Below are positions 24,431 through 36,012 of a DNA stretch of 64,000 nucleotides, piece after piece. Source of the stretch: Chelydra serpentina (taxonomy: Eukaryota > Chordata > Testudines > Chelydridae). Made by a program: the position numbers and the translations under genes. The notes beneath the pieces are model-generated. The model ran no database searches and was not told the origin of the DNA. It saw nothing but the letters and a program-made list of their open reading frames with translations. The DNA lies in contig JBAIAC010000059.1 in NCBI GenBank assembly GCA_037349315.1, positions 6,722,001 through 6,786,000 on the forward strand, written 5' to 3'. Numbering within the stretch: the first letter of the stretch is position 1; the number at the start of each line of letters is the position of its first letter.

Positions 24431-24849
24431 CCCCCCCCCGCCTCATTAGTTGCCGTGAAATTGGTGGTTGTGGAAGTTGCCTCATTGACAGCTGTGGACA
24501 TTTATATCCATAAGAAATGGTAAGTGGTTGTATAACCTTCCCCACATTGCCCAGCCTATGTGCCTCAACCCTGACCCAGTGGGACCACATCTAGGTGTGT
24601 GAAAGTAGCTTAGTTTCCATGTCCATACAGTCCTAATTAATTACTAGCAATTGTGATGGCATTTGTGCATTGTGGGTCGGGTGGTTGCCATTAAATGTCA
24701 ACATTTGTCAAGTTACCACATAATGGTATATGGAAAAATCATGTTACCTGACACCTCTATGTAGTAACTGTTGGAAAATGTGACTTTTAATGGAAACGAC
24801 TCTGCCTTCAGCACAAAAATCTGTCTAAGATACTTATTATATAGACTAA

Positions 24850-25075
24850 TAATGTCCTCACAGCATTCCTCTGAGGTAGGGAAATATCCCCATTTATCCC
24901 TATTTTACAGATGGAAGATTGAAATCAATGGAAGTTAGCAAACTAACTCCTTTTGAGCATTCAGCCCTAAGTGACATGGCCAAAGTCACAGAAGAAGTCT
25001 ATCGCAGAGCAGGAAATTGCATTTACCTCCCAGAGTCCCAGGCTAGTGCTCTAACCACTGCTCCATCCTTCCTCT
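24850..25075 (-). mobile_element. MIR-type SINE fragment
   Basis: Antisense MIR/tRNA-SINE motifs: CCTCACAGCATTCCTCTGAG, CCCTATTTTACAGATGG, GTGACATGGCCAAAGTCACA, then GGCTAGTGCTCTAACCACTG, which resembles the tRNA-derived head. Confidence 0.7.
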
Positions 25076-27785
25076 CTAAAACCACCATCAATCACAACTG
25101 ACTGGACTTAACCAACCAAACTTATTTCAAAACATTTCAGTGATATTAACTGTCTTGACTTCTCAATTCTGAAACCAGGAACAAACCTGAATGAGAAAAA
25201 TATCTGAGCTGATTGACACTATAAAATAAGCTTGGTGCTGTAATTAAATATGGAGCACAGTCTAATGATGCAGGTTTGGTTAATTAGTCTTGCTAGTTTT
25301 AATAGTCTGGGTAGGAGGGAGTAAAACTTTGTAGGTGTCTTGTGTATGTTGAGTCTCTGATGCACAGGTTTGTCTCCGTAACTGAAAACCCCGCAAGTGG
25401 TCCAGATCAGAAATGCTTCCTGTCTGAAAAATATGAACAAGAGAAGACAAGTGTTCCATGCGGATACATGGGGCAACAGTGATCAAGGATTTTTCTTAAA
25501 CCAAGCCATTTGTGTCTGTGAATACCTGCACATCTATACACACACTGATAAAGGGCTACACTGATAACCTTGAGGTTTGAATGGTCTCCAGAGTATCTCA
25601 CAGCAAAACAGTATAATCTGCATTACAACACATTGTCATGTCTTAGCAAATATACTAGAGTATAGGCTGCAAAAAAGCCTGCTGTCAAATGGTCACCACA
25701 AGATGCCAAGTCACCCAGTAACCTGATTCTAATATTCCATCTATTTAAATGCCTATCAACGTGTATCTGTTCTCCCTAGACATGTTTGTAACGTTTTACT
25801 TTCCTCTTGCTTCTTTCCTCCGGTTATTCTTAACCTTACCTTTTTAGGGCACGCTGCCCAGAACAAGTCTGCTGCAGGCTCATACTGCGGAGTCCCATTT
25901 CAGCTGATGTTCTGACTCACCCTGGAAAGATTACTCTGTTCCTCTTTTCATTCAGCAGCATGTGCTCCTTTTTTCTTTTATTTTGTGATCCAAAACCCTG
26001 GAGCCAAATCCATCCCTAACGGATTCCATTGAAGTCCACAGAATGACATCAGGGGTTGATTTGTCCCTTGAATTTAATATAATTGAAGTCCCTTATCTAG
26101 TATGAAATAGTAAGCTTCATACATATTATTGTTGTTAAATGTGCCAGCCATCACTGAGAAGTGTTGATTCTTCTTATTCTCCATATTTGTACATTTAAAT
26201 CTATATATTGCATTTATATTATGCAAAGAAAGAAAATTCATTCTACTATTCAAGACAGCTCTCTACTGAGACAGCTATCAACATACTGTAGTATTGCTAA
26301 TGTCCTGGTTTAATCAGATATCCAAACTTACAAAAACATTCACCTCTTAAATAATTTACTAAACATTCCAAAATACATGTAACTACCATGTACTATTGCC
26401 ATCTAGTGGAAAGGTAAGTAAGAACACAGGTTTCCTTTAATTTAATGAATACAATTTATAATCCATGATTGTCAATGATGATTATTTTAGATAATTTATG
26501 ACACCTTTGAAAGACATACTGTAAAATTAATAAATCTCCTAATGGTTACCTTGCTCTATTCTAATGGAAATCAATAGTCCTAGGTCTATTTCTCAGTATG
26601 GTTATAGGAAAAGTGTTTTTTGGAAACTAACTGATATGCAGTTTGTCATCTCAAACTGCAGAAATTTAGCTTGTCCTCCTCTCTTTGATTAAATATACCA
26701 TTCAGTAATCCACTGATCTAAATTTAAATACAGAATGTTAGTGGATTCACATGGTCTCATGGATGTATTTCAAAAACACAACTACTGCAAAAGGGGGTGG
26801 TTAGACAGCAAAAATAGAAATCACATTGTACCTGTGCAGTTCCTCACTGGTTAGTTAAAAAGAATAAAAAGAATCCAATTGTATGGAATTAAAATCATAT
26901 GCAGGATTTGGGAAGGGTGGTGGATTAAGCCCTGATAGGGAGTTCTTGCACAGTAGAAAGGGGGGAAAGCTGCGGGTCAGGCTGAGATACTGTAGTTTGT
27001 TGTAGCAGTTCCTTTAATGAAGTTGCCTCTGATGTAACTGTCAAAGAAGTCAGCAGAACTCAATAACTTAACAGCTGTTCTTTAAAAACTATCGCTGCAG
27101 ATGCAAACTACCATCTTCAGCACAGATTTTAGATAAAGAGATGAGCATGTCACAGATACACTGTCTACTATATTTTTACTAGATTCTCGATCATTTACAG
27201 TTCACCCTAAAACTCCCACGCATTTGTTTCTTAATGTCCATCGTGATCCATTAAACCTCACTGCAGCAATGTTCCCATAGGAATGTGGCCTTTTGCCAGT
27301 CTTTCTCATGAACATTTCATTAATCTTCTTGGCTCTCATATGAACTACAAAACATTATTGGTTAGCAGTTTAACTGTTTTGCTTCCACATGTGCCAAAAA
27401 TGTGAGAGTCACCAGGCTTACATTTTTTAAAAAGTGAAGCAAATTATATAGTAACTAAACTGGGAGTTTACTTTTAACAAGCCAGTCTCAAGAAAGGTAA
27501 AATAGGTATAGAGATATCTTGTTGCTGAGCTGAATGTGTGTGTCACACTTAAAAAAATCAGGCTGAAAATTCATGCAATTCCCCCAAGTATTCAGATCAC
27601 TATCAATGTACAGTCTTACAATAGGCAAAATATGCTTTAATTATAGTTTTATTTTACCACGTTATTCTGTTCTGTCTGATTTCTTTAATACTACAGGCCA
27701 TATCCCCGACCCACCTCAGAGGAGCACTTTTTATAAAATGTCCAACACGTCTGGTTTTTTTAAGTTCTACTGCATATTACACTCT
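25076..27785. other. Intergenic, unique-looking AT-rich stretch
   Basis: The longest stretch on the left side without clear transposons apart from a faint palindrome at 26000-26070. Could hold conserved noncoding elements; nothing shows it directly. Confidence 0.4.
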
Positions 27786-27857
27786 GGGCCTGATCCAAAG
27801 CCCACTGAAGTCAGTGGAAAGACTCCCATTGACTTCAGTGCACTTTGGATCAGGCCC
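27786..27857. repeat. Near-perfect 72-bp palindromic repeat
   Basis: GGGCCTGATCCAAAG and CTTTGGATCAGGCCC ends with inner CACTGAAGTCAGTGG / CCATTGACTTCAGTG. Arms of about 35 bp with few mismatches. Confidence 0.8.
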
Positions 27858-30349
27858 CTTGTGAGGAAGGGGCAGTTGGGATGGAGACATGGCTGGCCAA
27901 GCAGGTGGAAGACCTGGGTTCATCAAAGGGCTCTATTCTAACTCCAGATACATACACTCAACCCCTATTGCTTTGGGGTTTGGGGAGCGTCAAAGAGGTA
28001 TCTGTGGGCAAAACGTGGTCCTGTCAGTGACATGGTATGGCCATATATGTAGGTGAGTTACTTTATTATGATACCCTTAATGTCTGCATTGCCTAACTTT
28101 TGAGTGTGCAAAATTTTAACCTTGACAATGATCCATGTCTTCGCAGCTAACCTACCTAAAAAGTTCAAATAAATCTTCAAACCCCCATTTTGAAATGTCA
28201 CCTATTTTGTTTGTTTCTACAGCTAGCCATATGAAAGTGAAGTCTTTATACCCTGCCCTTTAAATTCCCCAATTAATTTGAAGCAGATTTTGGGAATCAG
28301 GGAGAGATGAGGCAAACTCAGCAAGAGAGCACGAAGGGCCAGGGACTGGTTGAAGATGAGTGAGAGGGAGCTGGCTCACATAAAGGGAAAGATGGGCCCA
28401 GGGAACAGGAGAAAGAGTTGGTTGAATTGAGAAATAATTAAGAAGGGTGAGAGGAGAAATGAGAAAGGAATGGAGTGCACATAAGTGATCAAACCCTTTG
28501 GAATGCAGCCAAACTCATACACTTTTGAGGGTTTCCCAGCACTAGTCTAGCTTGAAATTGTTCAAGAGTGTAAAGGGAAGAAAGATGAAGCAATAATTTC
28601 TAGAGACTGGGCAGTCCCTAGCTTGCGTACTTTCCTGGGAGCGAGGGTACAAATGTTTGGCCAAATACTGACTAACTTGGGGCCTCACAGTGTATGGTAG
28701 GCTAGAATTTTGCCCTTTTCTTAAATAAGCCTAAGGAGAAGAAAATGATCGTGACAATGATGTTGCAGTGAGCGGTGCTTGTAGTAGGAATACATTCATT
28801 TAATTCTGTCTTTAGAAATGGTGGTATGGAAAACAGTGGGGGGGAATGTCACTGGCTTGTCTGTAGGGTTGTAACAGCTGGGAGGTGGATGATGGCAAAA
28901 GGAGGGCTGCCAGCTCAGATGTGTAGCAAGTTAGGGAGGCAGTGGGAAGGTTTTAATGTCACTTGAAAAAGCATAGCAGTAATATCTTTTGCTGGGATCT
29001 GATGGAGACACTTTTTTGGGAGGGTGGGCATTGCTGTATGGTTTTGACAGTGAGGAACGTGGTTGGGCACTTCTCCAGGCCGCTAGAGAGTGAGGCAGAT
29101 CAGAGTGGCACTAGGAAGGTTTGATCCTGTAGAGGGTTTGGAAACACGGTTTCTTTGGGGGGGGGAGGTGCTGGAAGCAAACAGGAGAGGTTTGGTGGAG
29201 TTGCTCCCAGAAGTTAGCAGGAGGGCTAGGCAGGTGAGGTGGGGAGAGTCGGGGGCGAGGGGGGTAACAGGTGGGTCTTGGCAGCTAGGGAGTGGGGACT
29301 GTCACTCAGAAGGCAGTGGGAGGATTTAGGCAACTCTGTCATCCTGGGGTTGAGTATAGCTGTCTGTAGGGGGTTAAAACCATCCCCGAGCCAACAAATA
29401 TTTAATTTGTCATTTGAAATCAGTGTTCTGCAGGTAGCTTGGAAAGGCTGGTAAATGGTAGTCATAGTGGTAAAATAGGAAATATTAATTTAGGTAAAGC
29501 TATACTGCTATATGCACTTGCAATCTGTGTGATTAGAAGTAGTCAGAGTATAACTGACCTAATTTCTTATTTTTACTTCATAACTGAAAACAACTCAAGG
29601 GAGTCCTGAATACACAGACCTGCTGCAACCCACACCATAATTGGACTGGCTGGTTGAACTGCTGGTTTGCCAAAATTGCATTCTGATTAATTTACAGACT
29701 TTTTATTTCCAAGCGGGCAAAGCCCTCTTTACTGTAATTCACAGAGCCTCACCCTGAGAATTATGGCATAACAAGAAAGTGTCTCAGGCAGCCACTACTA
29801 TCCCCAAAGCAAGGAGTTATAAATAAACATACAACAGGACTCTGCCAGAGTGAAAGCCAAGATCAAGGCCGAGTGTCAGAATACTCCCTGAAAAGAATGA
29901 TGGTATGCAGTACATCCTGCATATTCCATCAATAGCGACGCTATATTGAAGGTAACAGGATATCATGTACTGGGTATGCTAGTGCAGGCATGTTACTGAA
30001 TCCTAGGAAAATCTAATACAATGTCATGTTAATTAGAAAATGCTGAGTAATACTGGACTAATAGAGAAAGGTAAGTGCTATCAAATGACAATGTGGCAAA
30101 AGATTAATAAACGAGAAGCTGTGTTCGAAATAACAGGGATGTCTCTATTCCCTTGTACTTCTCACTCAGGGGAATTCACTTAATGGAAAATGTTGCCTAA
30201 ATAAGGAGAGAAGGATTTGGCCCTGAGTGTTTCGCAGTTTTCATCATTGGTTGTGATTTAAAGCCTCATACCAGCAGACAGCATAAGAAGCTGGGTACTG
30301 AGACAACGCACAAGGCTGTGGGGGGGGAGGGGAGGCACGAGTTAGGGGC
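27858..30349. other. Intergenic, nothing recognised
   Basis: Purine-rich around 28290-28480 and G-rich around 28980-29300; no gene or bounded repeat identified. Confidence 0.45.
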
Positions 30350-30448
30350 TTGATGTGGAAATTACTGGGTGAGGTTCTTTGGCCTGTGTTAAGCAGGAGG
30401 TCAGACTAGATGATCACGGTGGTCCTTTCGGACTTTACAAATCTATTA
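30350..30448 (+). mobile_element. CR1-type 3' end fragment
   Basis: GGAGGTCAGACTAGATGATC followed by ACGGTGGTCCTTTCGGACTT and a short tail, the sense 3' end of a CR1 or a SINE sharing it. Confidence 0.7.
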
Positions 30449-30630
30449 CTCCTAGTGGGATCCAAGTGCCTGGAGCAGCCGTGGGGGCAGGCTAGAGATA
30501 AATTCAGCATATTGGCTGAAATAATTCTCTATGCCCCTTAATATGTCTGCTCTAAGAGGCAGACTACTGAAAGGATTTGAAGAGTCCATGCCATCCCTGC
30601 CAGGGCAAGAGAAAGAGCAAGGCTCTGTGC

Positions 30631-30816
30631 GGGGGAGGGATAGCTCAGTGGTTTGAGCATTGGCCTGCTAAATCCAGGGTTGTGAGTTCAATCCTTGAGG
30701 GGGCCATTTAGGGATCTGGGGCAAAAATTGGGGATTGGTCCTGCTTTGAGCAGGGGGTTGGACTAGATGACCTCCTAAGGTCCCTTTCAACCCTGATATT
30801 CGATGATTCTGTGATT
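30631..30816 (+). mobile_element. tRNA-derived SINE with CR1 tail (Cry-type, turtle)
   Basis: A tRNA-like head with A box TAGCTCAGTGG (30641-30651) and B box AGTTCAATCC (30685-30694), a GGGGCAAAAATTGGGGATTG body and a CR1-type 3' tail (GAGCAGGGGGTTGGACTAGA ... ATGATTCTGTGATT). It is flanked by AAGGCTCTGTGC (30619-30630) and AAGGCACTGTAC (30817-30828), a 12-bp duplication with two changes. This architecture is that of the tortoise polymerase III SINE, restricted to cryptodire turtles, and is the best clue to the organism. Confidence 0.9.
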
Positions 30817-31754
30817 AAGGCACTGTACTGTACTTGGGGGCGTGAACCTTCTTTGTGGACTCCCTAATCCTAGCCTCTGCCTTAAAGTGTAAGCACATGG
30901 GGCCTCTCTGACCAGGGAGGAGAGGACAGAATCAGAAAACACCCTTGTTATTAAGTGCACGCTACTAGAAAAACACCCGAGGGGCTGGATGAGAGTTTGC
31001 CTGTGGCCCATAAGGAGGCAGAGCTGTCTCAGACAAATCCATACATAATTATCTTCTATTTACATAGTGCCTTTCACTTAGTGCACTGCAAACTATACAT
31101 TACATAGGGAAGCACTTCCCTCAGGCACAATTCACAGGTTGTCCATTCTTTAAAATATAAAATAAAATATCAGCATGATTTCTGGGCAACTTAGACAAGC
31201 AAGCCTTAAACAGCTCAGGGGAAAAAATCCACTGCAATTAATACAGAATGAAATGCAGGGTCTAGTTAGCAGCACAAGGGACTTAACACTAACATAATCA
31301 AAGTGCATGTACCTAAAAATCAGTACAAGTGTTGGAGAGACCACTGCAATGCACTATACAGATATCTGGGTCTTGCCTTTGGATGAATGACTCTGCAGCT
31401 TTTGGAGGTGACTGTGAAACTCTAATTGTAGTCAATGCTGACCGACAGCTAGGCTTTCACATATACACTGGAGGACCGGAGAGATCCTGGCTCCGAGACA
31501 CAAAGTCTCTGAAGAGAAGCGCTTGGAAACTCTCCAAAGGAATGATGCTAAATTCTGATATGCACCTCTAATTTCTTTGTTTTGATGAAAGATCTGTAAT
31601 GTTATTAATTAGGCAGTGGGGAGGGCAGTTAATGTTTCATTAGAAGCAGGCAGGCAGAGTTATAGGAAAGAGATCTTGACTAACTATTCTGCATGACCAG
31701 TGTTACATGCAGGGGCTCTAGATTTTGAGAGCTAACAGCCTGCACTTAGCTTGC

Positions 31755-31945
31755 ATTCATATAATCGTGGCATATCAGGGTTGGAAGGGACCTCAGGAGG
31801 TCATCTAGTCTAACCCCCTGCTCAAAGCAGGACCAACACCAACTAAATCATCCCAGCCAGGGCTTTGTCAAGCCGGGCCTTAAAAACCGCTAAGGATGGA
31901 GATTCCACCACCTCCCTAGGTAACCCATTCCTTAGTCGAGCTGTG
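31755..31945 (-). mobile_element. CR1 LINE 3' fragment
   Basis: CAGGGTTGGAAGGGACCTCA, AACCCCCTGCTCAAAGCAGG, GATGGAGATTCCACCACCTC: antisense CR1 3' end, same subfamily as the tail of the SINE at 30631. Confidence 0.9.
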
Positions 31946-31959
31946 TGAATAACTGATTT

Positions 31960-32450
31960 TTCGGTTCACTGGCTATTTAAAAAAAAAAAGAAACCATTTT
32001 TGGCTGACCTGAAAATGAATTTTTTCAAAATTTTTGATAAATCGAAAAGTAAAAAATAAATAAATGAATAAATACAAATAAAATTGTTTCAGGTCAAGAA
32101 AAATGTTTTGTTCAACACAAAATGATTTTTTATGACTCAAAAAGTAAAAATAAAAATTGTTTCAGATCAATCAAAATGTTTTGTTTTGTTTTTTCATTTG
32201 CCAAAACTTTTGAATAACCCAAAATTAACCATTCTGTTTAGGTTTTGAGGGGTTTTTTTTTTTTTTTTAATAGAAAATGTCAAAATGCAACATTTTGACT
32301 TTTTCAGATTTTTTTAGAATATGAATAATTTGGCAAAACCAACATGAATTTGTGAAATGTTTTGATGTTACCAATCTGCATTTTTTCATTGAAAAAAAAA
32401 TTCAACTGAAAAATGCTGCCAAGGTTTATTCCTGAGCTCTTGGGGCTATA
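31960..32450. repeat. AT-rich degenerate tandem/inverted repeat region
   Basis: AAATTGTTTCAGGTCAAG...AAAATGTTTTGTT recurs as AAATTGTTTCAGATCAAT...AAAATGTTTTGTT about 75 bp apart, with more TTTTCAAAATTTTTGA-like pieces around. Very AT-rich with long A and T runs. Confidence 0.5.
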
Positions 32451-32849
32451 CCAAACTAAATCCCTCTTAAAACGTGACCTTTTCTTCAGTGCCACTCATA
32501 CAATTAAGACGTGAAACCTGCCCAAGTCGAAGACTTTCTTGTGTTATTGTTCACAAGATAGCTACTTGTAAACATGGTGTAGTTCTAGCTAATTGATCTG
32601 TCTAGCTTCTTTTCTGGCAGATGAGCCCACCTTCACTGCGGTATATGAGCACGTCACTAATTATAAAGCATACACACAGACATATATTTCTCTCTCTTTT
32701 CCCTGGACTATGTTTATTTTTAATGTTTTTGGGATTGTTCTAAATATTTTTCTTTACAGATGGTGTTATTGTGGGAAGCCTCAGTCATGTATCTGTGGGC
32801 CTGGTTCTCATGGTTCTGGGAGTAGAAATATAATTTATGCCTACTTTAG

Positions 32850-32936
32850 AATCATAGAATCATAGAATCTCAGGGTTGGAAGGGACCTCAGGAGGTCATC
32901 TAGTCCAACCCCCTGCTCAAAGCAGGACCAACCCCA
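32850..32936 (-). mobile_element. CR1 LINE, 87-bp 3' end only
   Basis: AATCATAGAATCATAGAATC tail plus CAGGGTTGGAAGGGACCTCA and CTGCTCAAAGCAGGACCA. It is flanked by ACTTTAG at 32843-32849 and 32937-32943, a possible 7-bp target duplication. Extremely 5'-truncated. Confidence 0.88.
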
Positions 32937-32943
32937 ACTTTAG

Positions 32944-34573
32944 GGCCCCTTTACACTGCTAGAGTGGCATAAGGGGGATATAGAGTAAAAGGATTCAGGC
33001 CTTGGGTTTTGTGAGGTAGTTAATTGTCCTTTGTTAGAAATGACCTCCTTAATTCTATTAGTTCTTTAGTTCTATTAGTCTTAATTCTGTTCTGATAAAT
33101 TATGGTCAGTTATGTTTTAGATTTCCATCTTCACATTTGATGAGTTTGCTTGGGTTTCAGATGTTGGTGGTACAGTATTGTATTTTTAGGAGAGTGCATT
33201 CTCACCCAGTTCAATGCCACAATAGGGATTTATTTTAGCAACATTCTGTCCTCTTAAATCTTTTCAGACCATCTTTAAAAACAAAGATATAGCTATTTAT
33301 GAAAGCAGCCTAAATTCCAGAGCAACATTGTTATAAGAAGTGAGATGATAATCGTTACCTGGCTAAAATGGTGGTTTTTGCTTTTTGACTCCTCCTCCAC
33401 ATGCCAACAAAGTTTAGGTTCCTTTAAAGGACACTGAAGGAACTTCCAGGCTAATAAGCAGCTGGAATAATAATATTTATTCTTTCAAGGGATGCTAGGT
33501 GAAAAGCAGTTTTGCCTATCTGACACAGCCTTTGTATTTTTTGCAACAGGTATACTATATTTTAGAGGATGGGGATTGCTTTAAGATTTTCTACTTTTGT
33601 TCTCTATAAATACAAGATGTTGTATTGTGTATAAAAGACAAGAAGAAACTAAATTCTAATAAGCCAAATTCTGCAGTCCACACACTGTCAAAAATCCCAT
33701 GGGTTTCAACAGGAATTTTTCCTGAATGAAGACCGTAAGACTTGAGCCAATGTACTGAAATTATGCAGAGAAAATGCATTTCTTTATTTTATTAATATTA
33801 ATTATCTCACCCCTGCTTTTGTTTCGTAAACCTAGAAAATGAGAATTAATTACACTGGTTTAACTCAAACTCACTGACATGTGTGGACAATCAATTCGGA
33901 AGGCAAACTGTTGCAGCTCCCCTTCGTCCCCGCCACTGGTCTTTCTGGGAATCAGTTTTTGTAACATGATCTCATAAAAATTTATTGTAGGCCATAACTG
34001 ATATACTATATTTCACTCGTGAAGAGCATTGGTGTGGAGGCCAAGTAAATTAAAACCAGTGGTAAACTCTGATTTACAATATTGTATATGCAAATAAGGG
34101 GTTAATTTGTCTTGATAATGCTATTGTGGAAGAAAAAATGAAGCTAGACATTGTGACACTGTCTGAACTGAGCACTTGCTTCTGACACAGTAGATTGCTA
34201 TTATGTAATTAAGAGTCCACAGCTGCTTTAATATTGTCCTTTCGCTGTCCTCAAGTGCCATTGAAAACACCGGTTCAGAAGTATCTGGAGCTTTAGAAGG
34301 CTTGAGACACCAGAAGTTAATAACTAAATAGCTTTAAGATGCTTTAAAATATAGATTATTAAATTGTTTTGATCTCTTAGACATTCATGCATGTAGGTGC
34401 AGTTCCGGCACTAATCTGAATAGAATCCACCAGGGCATCACCACGAGGGCAGTGGCAATATTAGACATCCCCCAATCTGCTACAATGCACCCCAGCCTCT
34501 TTCCCATGCAAGTGTAGAACCCCACAGTGATCCCCACATTGCTGGGGATTCCCTCTGAGCCAGCTGCATGGCA
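32944..34573. other. Intergenic, nothing recognised
   Basis: AT-rich, without gene or bounded repeat. Confidence 0.45.
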
Positions 34574-34581
34574 CTTCCTCT

Positions 34582-34815
34582 CAGCGACGCCGACTTCCGT
34601 TGGCGCCGCTGGGTGCTGATGCCTGGCGTCGGGCCCCGCCCCCGATGCAACGTCGCCCGGCGTTGGGGGCGGGGCCCCGCAACATTGCCCGGTGCTGAGG
34701 TGAGTTAGGCACGGGCCCCGGGGCTGGCCGGGAGCTGCCGGTGGGTGCTGAGCACCCACCAATTTTTCCCCATGGGTGCTCCAGCCCCGGAGCACCCACG
34801 GAGTCAGCGCCTATG
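34582..34815. mobile_element. hAT-type MITE (GGCGCCGACTT ends), copy 2
   Basis: Ends CAGCGACGCCGACTT and (inverted) CATAGGCGCTGACTC, flanked by exact CTTCCTCT duplications (34574-34581 and 34816-34823). Same CpG-rich interior and same orientation as 13037-13307, but shorter (234 against 271 bp). Confidence 0.88.
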
Positions 34816-35084
34816 CTTCCTCTACCTTCTATAGGTAGCATTGACACTCCCCCCATCCCAAAGCAACCTGGTCATCTGGGTGCACATCTGCATTGCTGGC
34901 TGGATGCATTGTACCCCCAGCTCATCCTTGACAGCATAGAGCACCAATGAGAACTCCAGGGACGTTCCCTCAAGTCAGCAGCATTGCCAACCCTCTGCTT
35001 TTCCATGGGGACTAGAATTTCACAGGAACCTTGGTGTTTTCCTCTTTCCAGTTTCTTGTTTTGCATGGATGTATCCACCACAGC

Positions 35085-35320
35085 ACAGGGAGGTCCAATG
35101 GATATTGAACTGGACTAGGTCTCTGGAGACCTGGATTCTATTCCCAGCTCTTCCACTGACCTGCTGGGTGATGTTAGGGAAGTTACTTTGCTTCTTTTCT
35201 CCTCCCACACCTTGTTTAAGATTATAAGCCCTTCAAGGCAGGGACTGTCTCTATGTTTGTGGAGTGGCTAACACAATGGGGCCTCTAGGCACAACCATAA
35301 AACAAATATGAATAAGCACA
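35085..35320 (+). mobile_element. MIR-type SINE
   Basis: AACTGGACTAGGTCTCTGGA, CTGGATTCTATTCCCAGCTC, CACTGACCTGCTGGGTGATG (core) and a 3' GGCAGGGACTGTCTCTATG ... ACACAATGGGGCC end. Sense MIR/CORE-SINE as found in reptiles. Confidence 0.75.
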
Positions 35321-35861
35321 CACCAAACAAACAGCTCACCAGTCAACCACACAGAGTGAGTCATATCTGCCTAAAACTTAATATTAAAGTTGAAGGTGTG
35401 TGCCAACATTCTGTTACTATGCAGATGATTTGCTCTCTTGATCACTAAAGCCCAGATCCTAAATAGGATTTAGGCAGCCAAATATCTTTGAGAATCTAGA
35501 TCAAAGAGCCTCACACACAGAAAGCATCCTTTGCCCTGTTTCTTCAGCCAGCATGCAGACAAAACTCCTAATGATTTCAGATCACTTCCCTTGAATGACT
35601 TCAGGGTTGGGTAAAAATAATACAGATGGTATGTATCCCCGTGAGCTAATTTATGGAATAACTATAGAGGATACTTTGAAGGAAGCAGGTCTTAAAGGTA
35701 ACCCAGTACCCAGTAAATATGGCGCTTGATGGCCACATTAGGACCTTAAATCCTATATATAAGGTGAAAATCCACATACCACATCTCTTTCTAACATACA
35801 TATTGCTATGTAGCATGGGATCTTACTTATACAGGGCTCAATCCTGCAAATAAATAAAAGG

Positions 35862-35866
35862 GGACT
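35862..35866. repeat. Target duplication GGACT, left of Tx1-type LINE
   Basis: GGACT occurs here and again at 44830-44834, directly outside the two ends inferred for the LINE. Short, so chance identity is possible, but both flanks belong to the same foldback repeat. Confidence 0.55.
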
Positions 35867-35888
35867 TGTACCTATTGGGTTCCGGGAG

Positions 35889-35912
35889 GTGGGCGGGCGG
35901 AAGCCCGCCCAC
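35889..35912 (-). promoter_or_regulatory. 3'-terminal hairpin of the Tx1-type element
   Basis: A perfect 10-bp inverted repeat, GTGGGCGGGC / GCCCGCCCAC, with a 4-base GGAA loop (35899-35902), within about 25 bp of the inferred 3' end and about 100 bp after the ORF2 stop. There is no poly(A) or microsatellite tail. In LINEs of this kind the 3' UTR structure is what the reverse transcriptase recognises to start copying; that role is inferred here. Confidence 0.6.
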
Positions 35913-36012
35913 TGCTAAAGGACCCCCCCTAATTTAAGGGGAGGATCCACAGGACCTGGAATCCAAATGAGTCCGGGGGACAACTAATGAAATAACAGGG
36001 TCAGGGGTGCGG

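Noticed and set aside
30641..30700. A tRNA gene (A and B boxes present)
   Set aside because: The boxes belong to the tRNA-derived head of a SINE with a CR1 tail and target duplications; the cloverleaf is not kept.
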